A stretch of DNA of 64,000 bases. Origin: Caballeronia sp. SL2Y3 (GTDB taxonomy: Bacteria > Pseudomonadota > Gammaproteobacteria > Burkholderiales > Burkholderiaceae). The notes beneath the pieces were generated by a model, which saw only the letters and a program-made list of their open reading frames with translations, was not told where the DNA came from and did no database searches. The DNA lies in contig NZ_CP084261.1 in assembly GCF_022879575.1 (NCBI RefSeq), positions 124,001-188,000 of the forward strand. Direction: 5' to 3'. Position numbers and translations under genes: made by a program. Positions 56,638 to 64,000 of this stretch are shown in pieces (position 1 is the first letter of the stretch; each line of letters begins with the position of its first letter).

Positions 56638-56661
56638 GCGATGGCCGCGAGCGGCCATCGC
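56638..56661. terminator. Bidirectional hairpin between the CNNM gene and treY
   Basis: An 11-bp perfect stem GCGATGGCCGC / GCGGCCATCGC with a 2-nt loop, 2 bp after the CNNM stop and 15 bp before the treY stop on the other strand. T-runs are weak on both sides, so efficiency is uncertain. Confidence 0.5.
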
Positions 56662-56675
56662 AGACAAACGCGGCA

Positions 56676-59624
56676 TCAGGCGCCTGGAACGCCTTCCTCG
56701 ACGAGCAACGCCACCGGCATCACGCCGAGCACGTCGCGCACGAACAGCCGCTCGCCGTCGGCCTTCGGCGCGTTGGGACTGAGCCAGTCGAAAAGCGCGC
56801 GGGAATGCAGCGCTTCCGGCAGCACGATCGACGTATCGCCCCATACCGAAGGCTCGACCAGCGGCACATCGCGCTTATCGCCGAGCAACCGCGCCGCATG
56901 CCGCGTCGCGACGACGATCGCATACGCGCTGCCCGCATGCCGCGCATAGGCGATCACATGCTTCGCGTGTTCGCCCTGCACGGTGAGCGGCACGTAATCG
57001 CCCTGCGCGAACAGCCACTCGCAGTGCTTGCGCAGCGCCAGCGCGCGCCGCACGAGCCCGAGCTTCACGCGGCCGTCGCGCCAGTTCTCCATCTGCTCGG
57101 ACGGCGGTCCTTTTTCGTCGATCTCTTCGAGCCACTTGCGGCGCAGCGCGTAATCCACCGGGCGCCGATTGTCCGGATCGACGAGACTGAAATCCCACAG
57201 CTCGGTGCCCTGATACAGGTCCGGCACGCCCGGCGACGTGAGCCGCAAGAGCGTCTGCTGGAAGCTGTCGATGGCGCCGAGCGGCCCGATGCGCTCGACG
57301 AACTTCGATAGCTCCTGCAGAAAGCCGCTGCGGCGCTGCGGCGCGACGATATCGAACAGGAAGTCGCGGCACGCCTGCTCGTACGCCTCGTCGGGCGCAA
57401 ACCAGCTCGTGCGCAGCTTGCCTTCGCGCAATGCCTTCAGCTGCCATTGCGCGACGCGTTCGGCGAGTTCCTGCACGCCCGCTTCGTCGTCCGGCGACAG
57501 CGTGAGCGGCCAGCAGCCGACGAGCGTCTGATAGAGCATCGATTCGGCGGCGGGACCGGGCGCCCAGTCGTGGCTGTCGCTCGTTTCGTTGTGGCCGCCG
57601 TTCGGGCCGCGCCGCAACGGCGCGTTCAGCGTGGACCACGCCTTCTGCGTCGCGCCCCATTCGTCGGGAATCTCGCTCAATGCGGCGATGCGCGCGCGCA
57701 CGTCCTCGCCGCGTTTGTGGTCGTGCGTCGCGGTGCAGAGCATCGCGTGCGGGAAGCTTGCAAGGCGCTCGCGATTGGCCTTGTGGAACTCTTCGAGCGA
57801 CAGCGAAAACTCGCCCGGATCGGCGCCCACTTCGTTGCGCGAAATGAGGCGGCCGTAGCGATAGCACGCCGTATCCTCGACCGCCTTCGCCGCGACAGGC
57901 GAGGTCAGTTGCGAGAACAAGGTCTGCGCCGCGCGCCGCTGCGATCCCGCCGATGCCTGCGGGCTCTGGTTCGGATTCTGGCCTTGAGCCGCATGGACCT
58001 GCGCGTGATTGCGCTCGCGATTGCGTTCGGCCGCGCGATCCCGCTGACGGTCGTTCCTGTCGCCGCGCTCGTGCTGCGCGCCGTCGTCGGGCAGCTTGCC
58101 GCCGAGCCATTGCGCGACCTGATCGAGTATCTGGTGATCCGCGCTCGCCAGCGACGCGCGCGCGGCTTCTAGTGCCTTCGAGAAGTAGCGCTCGTCCTCG
58201 GGACTGCGCACGCCGCCGACCGGATAGATGCGATACACCGGAAAATGGAGGACGAGTTCCGCCACCACGCGGCGAATCGACGTGAACGTGTAGTCGCGCG
58301 TGGTCTGCGCATCGCGTGCAATGCGATGCAGCGCCCGCGTCACGCGATCCAGCTCCGCCGACAAATTCTCCGCGAGGATCTTGCGGCGCGCGATCAGCGC
58401 TTCGTCCGAGAATTCGCTGCTCTTGCCAGTCAGTTCGGCCCACAGCCTGGCAAGCGGCTCCGCGCCCGCCGGATCATGCAGGAGCGCGCCGACGTCGTTC
58501 ATGAAGTCGTAGCCGGTCGTGCCATCCACCTGCCAGTCGCGGCGCAACGGCTCGCCGCGCGCCAAGATCTTTTCGACGACGAAATACGTGTGGCCATTGC
58601 CGTTGCGCAACGCTTCGGGCCGCTCCGCCGACAATTCTTCGAGCCGCGCGCGCAAGCGCTGGCAATACTCGCGCGGTTCGGCGAGACCATCGACGTGATC
58701 GATCCGCACGCCGTCGATCAGCCCTTCGGTGAAGAGCCGGAAGATCAGCGCATGCGATGCCTCGAACACTTCCGGCCGCTCGACGCGCACGCCGCCTAAC
58801 GTGCTCACGTCGAAGAAGCGCCGCCAGTTCACTTCGTCCGCTGCCGTGCGCCACCATGCGAGCCGATAGTGCTGGCGCTCCAGCAGCCGGTGCAGACGCT
58901 CGCGGCCCGCCGGCGTTTGCGGCGAATGCGCGGCGAGCACCGCTTCGATCGCGGCGCGGCCGCCTTCCGTGTTCGCAATGGTCACGAGCGCCTTGCGTGC
59001 GTCGGCGGCGCGCGGCTGATCGACGGGCTGCGTCGTCAGGCCGGCGAAGCGTTGCGCAAGCTCGGGCGCTTCCTGAAGCACGGCGGGGTAATCCACCGGA
59101 CACACCGGGAACACATGCGAGTAATACTCGATGACGAAGCGCCCTTCCTCCTGACGATACGCGAGCTTGATCTTGCCGCCTTGCAGCTCTTCGCCGTAGG
59201 CCGCGCCGAGAAACGGCGCGAGCACCTTGCCGCGCAGCGCGGGATCGGGCGAGTGCCAGTCGACGTCGAAGAAGCGCGCATGCGCCGCGTGTCGTCCCCA
59301 TTCGAGGATGTCCTGCCACCACGCGTTTTCCGATCCGCCGACGCCCATGTGATTCGGCACCACGTCGACGATCAAGCCCATGTCATGTGCGCGCAGCTTT
59401 TCGACGAAGCGGCGCAGGCCTTCCTCGCCGCCGAGCTCGGGGTTGACCTTCGTGTAGTCGACGGTGTCGTAGCCGTGCGTGGAACCGGAGGTCGCGGTCG
59501 TGATCGGCGACGCATACGCGTGGCTCACCCCGAGCGACGCGAAATAGTCCACTTGCGCGGCGGCGTCGTCGAAGGTGAAGTCCTTGTGAAGCTGAAGCCT
59601 TAGCGTGGAGCGCGGTACGGTCAT
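56676..59624 (-). CDS. treY: Malto-oligosyltrehalose synthase
   Basis: A 982-residue GH13 enzyme. TVPRSTLRLQLHKDFTFDDAAAQVDYFASLGVSHAYASPI starts the barrel; VDVVPNHMGVGG, LIDGVRIDHVDGLAEP (nucleophile Asp) and YFVVEKILARGE (acid/base Glu) follow, and GVPDLYQGTELWDFSLVDPDNRRPVDY is the late signature. It converts the terminal alpha-1,4 bond of maltodextrins to alpha-1,1. A hydrophilic Arg/Asn/Gln-rich insertion at about residues 513-558 makes it longer than many TreY proteins. It overlaps malQ by 4 nt. Confidence 0.95.
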   Translation of the reverse strand: MTVPRSTLRLQLHKDFTFDDAAAQVDYFASLGVSHAYASPITTATSGSTHGYDTVDYTKVNPELGGEEGLRRFVEKLRAHDMGLIVDVVPNHMGVGGSENAWWQDILEWGRHAAHARFFDVDWHSPDPALRGKVLAPFLGAAYGEELQGGKIKLAYRQEEGRFVIEYYSHVFPVCPVDYPAVLQEAPELAQRFAGLTTQPVDQPRAADARKALVTIANTEGGRAAIEAVLAAHSPQTPAGRERLHRLLERQHYRLAWWRTAADEVNWRRFFDVSTLGGVRVERPEVFEASHALIFRLFTEGLIDGVRIDHVDGLAEPREYCQRLRARLEELSAERPEALRNGNGHTYFVVEKILARGEPLRRDWQVDGTTGYDFMNDVGALLHDPAGAEPLARLWAELTGKSSEFSDEALIARRKILAENLSAELDRVTRALHRIARDAQTTRDYTFTSIRRVVAELVLHFPVYRIYPVGGVRSPEDERYFSKALEAARASLASADHQILDQVAQWLGGKLPDDGAQHERGDRNDRQRDRAAERNRERNHAQVHAAQGQNPNQSPQASAGSQRRAAQTLFSQLTSPVAAKAVEDTACYRYGRLISRNEVGADPGEFSLSLEEFHKANRERLASFPHAMLCTATHDHKRGEDVRARIAALSEIPDEWGATQKAWSTLNAPLRRGPNGGHNETSDSHDWAPGPAAESMLYQTLVGCWPLTLSPDDEAGVQELAERVAQWQLKALREGKLRTSWFAPDEAYEQACRDFLFDIVAPQRRSGFLQELSKFVERIGPLGAIDSFQQTLLRLTSPGVPDLYQGTELWDFSLVDPDNRRPVDYALRRKWLEEIDEKGPPSEQMENWRDGRVKLGLVRRALALRKHCEWLFAQGDYVPLTVQGEHAKHVIAYARHAGSAYAIVVATRHAARLLGDKRDVPLVEPSVWGDTSIVLPEALHSRALFDWLSPNAPKADGERLFVRDVLGVMPVALLVEEGVPGA

Positions 59625-61828
59625 GGTGTTTCGGATTTGGGTGTGTCTGAGTTGTCAGGGCGCACGGCGCGCTTGCGGGCTGAATCGACGGCGAGCAGAC
59701 GGTCGCGGAACGCATCGTCGTTCATCATCTCGTCCACCGGCAGCGCGAGACGCCGCCTCCAGTTCGGATGCTCGTCGATGGAACCGGGCAGATTCGGCTG
59801 CTCCACGAGTCCGAGCAGGTCTTCGAGCGGATACGTGACGAGCGGCGCGGGCGTCATGCCGACGAAGGCCAACGCCTCGTCCACCGGCGCGTTGTCGACG
59901 GAAGGCGGCGGCACGTCCTTCGGCGCGATGCCGGCTTCCTGAAACGCCTGCCACAGATGCCCGCGATCCACGCCGCGCTCCTCCATCGCCGCCTCGACCG
60001 GATCGCGGCCATCGGCGCGCGCCATCGTCTGGCCGATCTTCGAGCGCCATTCGATGTCTTCGCCGCGCCACCATCCGTTGACGGTCGGCAGGTCGTGCGT
60101 CGTCGTCGTTGCCGTCACGCCATCGCTCCATTCGCCCGGCGGCTTGAATCCTTCGCCGTCCTGAGCACGTTCGAACCATAATACCCTGATGCCTAGCAAA
60201 CCCTGCTCCTGCAAGCGCTCGCTGAAGCCAGGCGGCACGGTGCCGAGGTCTTCGCCGACCACGATCGCGCGATGCCGCCACGATTCCAGCGCAATCAGCC
60301 GCAACAGGTCTTCGAACGGATAGCGCAGGTACGCGCCGTCCTTCGCGCTTTCGCCTTCGGGCACGAGCCAGAGGCGGCGCAGCCCGAGAATATGGTCGAT
60401 GCGGATGCCGCCCGCGTGCGCGAACGCAGCGCGCAGCATGTCGATGAATGCGACGAAGCCCTGCATGCGCATGGCGCGCGGCGAGAACGTCGTGAGTCCC
60501 CACGATTGCCCGGCCTGATTGAAGAGGTCGGGCGGCGCACCGACGGACACGCCGGTCAGCATGTCGTCGCGATACGACCACGCGTGACTGCCCGCGCTAT
60601 CGCAGCCGACGGCGAGATCCGCCACGAGACCGACCGCCATGCCGGCATCGCGCGCGGCGTGCTGGGCGTGCGCGAGTCCCTTGGCCGCGAGCCATTGCGT
60701 GAAGAGATAGAAGTCCACTTCGCGCCGATGCGTTTCGGCGAATGCAGCCACCGCTTCGCTGCGCGGGTCGCGCAGTTCATCGGGCCAGTTGCGCCAGTGG
60801 CCTTCGCCGTTCTGCGCGATCTGTTCCGCTTGCAGCGCTTCGAAGCGCGCGTGGTCCAGGAGCGCGCGGCCGCCTTTCTCGACGAACGATGTGAAGTCCT
60901 TCGCGAACGGCGAATCGTCGTCTTGCGAGAAGCCGTCGAAGAGGGCGCGCAGCACGGCCACGCGCGCTTGCATCAAACGCGGCCAGTCGATCAGCGGCAG
61001 TCCTTCGAGCGCGGCGAGTTCATCGGCGACGCCGGCTTTCTCGATCGCGGCGCGCGCAGCCGGTGCGCCCAGCACGGCGGCCGGATCGATATGCGCAATG
61101 TTCACAAAAAGCCGCGACGACGGCGAGTACGGGCTGCACTTGTTCGGCTCGGCGGTGAACATGGCGTGCATCGGGCTGATGGCGAGCGCGTGGCTGCCTT
61201 GCTTGGCCGCCTGCGTCGCAAGCGATGCGAGCGCGGTGAAGTCGCCCACGCCGCCGTCGCCGTTGCGGCGCAAGCCATACACTTGCGCGGCGATGCCCCA
61301 GAGCGGCGGCGCGCCTTCAGTGTCGTCGGCGTCGTCATGCAACGCGCGCCATGCGTCATCGACCGTATAGCAGCGCGTCGGCGCGACGGCGAGCGTCGTG
61401 CGATGGTCGTTGATGACGAGCGTGTGATAGCCCGGCTCGGCAATCGGCGCGAGCAGCGCGGTTTCGCCTTTGGGCGACGTGAAGCGCCCGTCGATGATCT
61501 CGCCGTTCTCCAGTTCGACGCGATAACGCGCACCCGACTTCGCCGCCGCCGCGGGCAGCGCGATGCCGCCATCCACTTCCGCCGTGATGAGCGGCGGCAG
61601 CTTGCGGCCGCTCATTTCGGCATCGATGGCGGCCATGCTTTGCTTGATCTGCGTGGCGTTGCCGCACGGCAGGCCGAGCTTTTCGAGCAGGATGCGCAGC
61701 GTGTTTTCCGGCACGCGCTGCGTCTTCTTGTGCGCGTCCTGCCACTCGACTTCGAAACCCGCGCGCTCGGCGAGGGTTTCGATCGACGAGCGCGGGCGCT
61801 CACTTTGGCCTTGATTCGCGGCGGTCAC
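59621..61828 (-). CDS. malQ: 4-alpha-glucanotransferase (amylomaltase)
   Basis: A 735-residue GH77 enzyme with an N-terminal extension (1-150) typical of proteobacterial MalQ. Catalytic region: PPLWGIAAQVYGLRRNGDGGVGDF, HALAISPMHAMFTAEPNKCSPYSPSSRLF, GGIRIDHILGLRRLWLVPEG (nucleophile Asp) and RAIVVGEDLGTVPPGFSERL (acid/base Glu), then TTHDLPTVNGWW. It disproportionates short maltodextrins, feeding glucans back to TreY/TreZ. It shares ATGA overlaps with treZ upstream and treY downstream. Confidence 0.96.
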   Translation of the reverse strand: MTAANQGQSERPRSSIETLAERAGFEVEWQDAHKKTQRVPENTLRILLEKLGLPCGNATQIKQSMAAIDAEMSGRKLPPLITAEVDGGIALPAAAAKSGARYRVELENGEIIDGRFTSPKGETALLAPIAEPGYHTLVINDHRTTLAVAPTRCYTVDDAWRALHDDADDTEGAPPLWGIAAQVYGLRRNGDGGVGDFTALASLATQAAKQGSHALAISPMHAMFTAEPNKCSPYSPSSRLFVNIAHIDPAAVLGAPAARAAIEKAGVADELAALEGLPLIDWPRLMQARVAVLRALFDGFSQDDDSPFAKDFTSFVEKGGRALLDHARFEALQAEQIAQNGEGHWRNWPDELRDPRSEAVAAFAETHRREVDFYLFTQWLAAKGLAHAQHAARDAGMAVGLVADLAVGCDSAGSHAWSYRDDMLTGVSVGAPPDLFNQAGQSWGLTTFSPRAMRMQGFVAFIDMLRAAFAHAGGIRIDHILGLRRLWLVPEGESAKDGAYLRYPFEDLLRLIALESWRHRAIVVGEDLGTVPPGFSERLQEQGLLGIRVLWFERAQDGEGFKPPGEWSDGVTATTTTHDLPTVNGWWRGEDIEWRSKIGQTMARADGRDPVEAAMEERGVDRGHLWQAFQEAGIAPKDVPPPSVDNAPVDEALAFVGMTPAPLVTYPLEDLLGLVEQPNLPGSIDEHPNWRRRLALPVDEMMNDDAFRDRLLAVDSARKRAVRPDNSDTPKSETP

Positions 61829-63732
61829 GAGCGTTGTCCTTCAGTCGGTTCGAAGCGGCGCGCGTCGTGCGCGGTCGCGTATTCGTTCACTTCGCCGGTC
61901 AGCCACGCGACGAACGTGCGGCCGCTCAGTTCGCCTTCTGCCGTGCGATCCTGCGCGCGCGGCGGCGTCTCGAAGATCACCTTGCCCTGGGGTGCATCGG
62001 AAGGTGCATCGGAAAGCGCGACGGGCGCATCCGCCAGATTCAGCGCGATGGTGAGCGTCTCGCCGTCGCCGAGCTTCCAGCGCGCGACGAGCGCCTTCTC
62101 GCCGAGCACGCTCGCGCCGAGCGCCTTCGCGCCCTTCAGACGCGGCGTGATGAGCTTCGCCCGCACCGTCAGCGCCGAGCGATAGAAATGCAGCCATTCG
62201 AGGCGATCGAGTTCGTCTTCCTTGTTCGCGATGTTCGGCGACGACATCTCGAAGGTGCGCTTGTCGTTCGGATCGGGAATCTGCGCGCGGCGCTTTTCAT
62301 CCGTGAACGCGGAGAACTTCGCGAATTCCTTGCGACGTCCTTCGCGCACGGCGTCGGCGAGTTCGTCGTGATAGTCGGTGAAGAACAGGAACGGTTGCTT
62401 CGAGCCGTATTGCTCTTCCATGAAGAGCATCGGGATCTGCGGCGACAGCAGCAGAAGGCCGGTGGCCGCATAGAGCGATTCGTCGTCGGTCAGCGCGCGC
62501 AGGCGGTCGCCCATCGCGCGGTTGCCGACCTGATCGTGATTCTGCAGGAACATGACGAAGGCCGTGGGCGGCAAGTGACCGCTCGGCTCGCCGCGCGGCG
62601 CGCCGTCGTGAATCGGCGACGGATCGCCCTGATACACGAAGCCTTCGGACAGCACGCGCGCGAGCTTTTGAATGGGCTCCTCCGCATACGCGCCGTAGTA
62701 GCTTTCGTTTTCGCCCGTGAGCAGCACGTGCAGCGTGTTGTGCGCGTCGTCGCTCCACTGCGCGTTGAAGTGGTTCTCGAGCAGGCTCGCCGTGTTGTGC
62801 TCGTTCTCAAGCACCAGATGCACGTGACGTCCCGCTTCCACGGAACTGCGCACGCGGTCCGCGAGTTCGCGCAGCCATTCGTCGTCGTTGATGGCGTGCA
62901 CCGCGTCGAGGCGCAGGCCGTCGAAACGGTACTCGTTGAGCCAGTACAGTGCGTTGTCGAAGAAGAAGTCACGCACTTGCGGACGTTCGAAGTCGATCGC
63001 CGGGCCCCACGGCGTGTTCACGCCTTCGCGGAAGAAGGTCTTCGCGTAGGCGTGCAGATAGTTGCCGTCCGGGCCGAAGTGGTTATAGACGACATCGAGA
63101 AAGACCATGAGACCCAAGCCGTGCGCGGTGTCGATCAGCTGCTTCAGTTCTTCCGGACGGCCATACGCCGAATCGGGCGCGTACGGCAGCACGCCGTCAT
63201 AGCCCCAGTTGCGCGTGCCGGAGAAGTCGTTGAGCGGCATCAGTTCGATGGCCGTGACGCCGAGTTGCGCGAGTTCCGGCAGGCGCGCGGTGACGCCCGC
63301 GTAGCCGCCCATCGCGCCGACGTGCAACTCGTAGAGCACGGTCTCTTCCCACGGCCGGCCGTGCCAGTTGGTATTCGTCCAGCGATAGGCGCGCGGGTCG
63401 ACCACTTCGCTCGGGCCGTTCACGTCCTGCGGCTGAAAGCGCGAGGCCGGATCGGGCACGGCGAGGTCCGCATCCAGACGATAGCGATACAGCGTGCCCG
63501 CGCCGCCATCGGCTTCGGCTTCGAACCATCCGTCGCCCGCTGCCTGCATGTCGACGAGGTCGGGCGTCGTGTTGCCGGGGCGTTGAATCTCCACTTGAAC
63601 GTGGTCGCGCGAAGGCGCCCAGAAGCGAAAGCGCGTGCGCGGATTGTCGCCCGCCGCGCCGGTGAGATGCGCGCCGAAAGGAAGGCAATGCGCGTGGTGA
63701 TGCTGATGAGGATCGATCGGACGTTCGGACAT
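61825..63732 (-). CDS. treZ: Malto-oligosyltrehalose trehalohydrolase
   Basis: A 635-residue GH13 enzyme. An N-terminal CBM48-like domain (HCLPFGAHLTGAAGDNPRTRFRFWAPSRDHVQVEI) precedes the barrel: VFLDVVYNHFGPDGNYLHAY, RFDGLRLDAVHAINDDEWL (nucleophile Asp), LVLENEHNTASLL (acid/base Glu) and FLQNHDQVGNRAMGDRL. It releases trehalose from maltooligosyl-trehalose made by TreY. The start MSERPIDPHQHHH is chosen; an in-frame ATG 27 bp upstream is possible. Genes treZ, malQ and treY are translationally coupled. Confidence 0.95.
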   Translation of the reverse strand: MSERPIDPHQHHHAHCLPFGAHLTGAAGDNPRTRFRFWAPSRDHVQVEIQRPGNTTPDLVDMQAAGDGWFEAEADGGAGTLYRYRLDADLAVPDPASRFQPQDVNGPSEVVDPRAYRWTNTNWHGRPWEETVLYELHVGAMGGYAGVTARLPELAQLGVTAIELMPLNDFSGTRNWGYDGVLPYAPDSAYGRPEELKQLIDTAHGLGLMVFLDVVYNHFGPDGNYLHAYAKTFFREGVNTPWGPAIDFERPQVRDFFFDNALYWLNEYRFDGLRLDAVHAINDDEWLRELADRVRSSVEAGRHVHLVLENEHNTASLLENHFNAQWSDDAHNTLHVLLTGENESYYGAYAEEPIQKLARVLSEGFVYQGDPSPIHDGAPRGEPSGHLPPTAFVMFLQNHDQVGNRAMGDRLRALTDDESLYAATGLLLLSPQIPMLFMEEQYGSKQPFLFFTDYHDELADAVREGRRKEFAKFSAFTDEKRRAQIPDPNDKRTFEMSSPNIANKEDELDRLEWLHFYRSALTVRAKLITPRLKGAKALGASVLGEKALVARWKLGDGETLTIALNLADAPVALSDAPSDAPQGKVIFETPPRAQDRTAEGELSGRTFVAWLTGEVNEYATAHDARRFEPTEGQRS

Positions 63733-63813
63733 GATTGAGTGCCAGTTTGCTTGTCGCATTGCCTACGGTGGAGCGTGCCGCGCGAGCCTCGACGTCGTGC
63801 GTCCGACGTGGCG

Positions 63814-64000
63814 CTACTGCGTCGAATCGGTCTCGTGTGGCCGGTTCGACGGCAACGTGCCGGGGTCCGGCGGCAGCGCGGTCAGAAGTCGCGGGCCCTG
63901 ATGCGCGCCCGCCATCCAGACAGCCTGCCAGTCCGCTTGGCCCGAGGGCTGCGCCAGCAGCACGACGATGCTGTGCGCTTCCAGCTGCAGTTCGGTGCCC
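63814..64000 (-). CDS. glgX: C-terminus of a glycogen debranching enzyme (partial)
   Basis: The last 61 residues of a minus-strand gene that extends beyond the window. They read LQLEAHSIVVLLAQPSGQAD and onward to a hydrophilic RPHETDSTQ end. A Leu-x-Leu-x-Ala-x-Ser-hydrophobic strand followed by VVLL is the usual final beta-strand of GH13 debranching enzymes (GlgX/TreX). It lies 81 bp upstream of treZ, the order glgX-treZ-malQ-treY expected for the trehalose-from-glycogen pathway. With only the tail visible the gene name is tentative. Confidence 0.55.
   Translation of the reverse strand, partial: GTELQLEAHSIVVLLAQPSGQADWQAVWMAGAHQGPRLLTALPPDPGTLPSNRPHETDSTQ

Overview
The window is GC-rich, densely coded chromosomal DNA from a Burkholderiaceae bacterium, most likely Caballeronia or Paraburkholderia. 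The reasons are high-GC codon use, the run acnA-prpD-prpC-lyase-mdh | gntR-sdhCDAB-sdhE-gltA-leuCDB-asd-fimV-truA-trpF-trpB-methyltransferase-trpA-accD-folC-SPOR-cvpA-purF (an order I know from Burkholderia-group genomes), and the treZ-malQ-treY trehalose block. The genus is inferred from gene order and protein character; no search was run. I see no rRNA, tRNA, CRISPR array, intact insertion sequence or prophage.

Layout. 1-1062: end of a tetronate-catabolism locus (otnI tail, denD). 1396-4301: a DedA-rhodanese fusion overlapping a three-part cNMP-binding/glutaredoxin-like/thioredoxin-reductase-like flavoprotein. 4320-8591: a CusRS/HprRS-type two-component pair, divergent from a cytochrome b-type membrane protein, a Tat-exported molybdopterin protein and a periplasmic protein. 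A perfect ATGAC-N6-GTCAT inverted repeat lies between the two transcripts. 8701-16993 (minus strand): mdh, a CoA-ester lyase, prpC, a small MliC-like secreted protein, prpD and acnA. 17584-23611: a GntR/HutC regulator behind an 18-bp perfect palindrome, then sdhCDAB, sdhE and gltA, closed by a strong terminator. Together these genes encode about half of the TCA cycle plus two methylcitrate-cycle steps.

23705-23975 holds an orphan VapB-like antitoxin and the out-of-frame tail of its VapC partner. 24163-40907 is a long plus-strand biosynthetic run: leucine genes, asd (preceded by an Ile-rich small ORF and hairpins), fimV, truA, tryptophan genes interrupted by a solitary adenine methyltransferase gene, accD, folC, a SPOR protein, cvpA and purF. 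An AraC regulator and an FKBP isomerase face it on the minus strand.

42181-53380 (minus strand) is an exopolysaccharide cluster: Wzx flippase, three GT4 glycosyltransferases, a secreted clan-A-like glycoside hydrolase, a Wzc/BceF-type tyrosine autokinase and a Wzy-like polymerase. No priming transferase or Wza exporter is visible. Non-coding stretches of 0.4-1 kb in this region carry hairpins and short repeats. 54077-56636 holds a soluble histidine kinase with a degenerate ATPase domain and a CNNM/CorC-type membrane protein. 56676-64000 (minus strand) is glgX (partial), treZ, malQ and treY; the last three are joined by 4-nt ATGA overlaps and make trehalose from glycogen-like glucans.

The points most worth following are the putative CusR/HprR-type operator of the molybdoenzyme operon, the GntR palindrome at the TCA divergon, the Ile/Thr-rich small ORF with hairpins before asd, the solitary methyltransferase between trpB and trpA, the vapBC relic and the degenerate kinase with its triple repeat leader.
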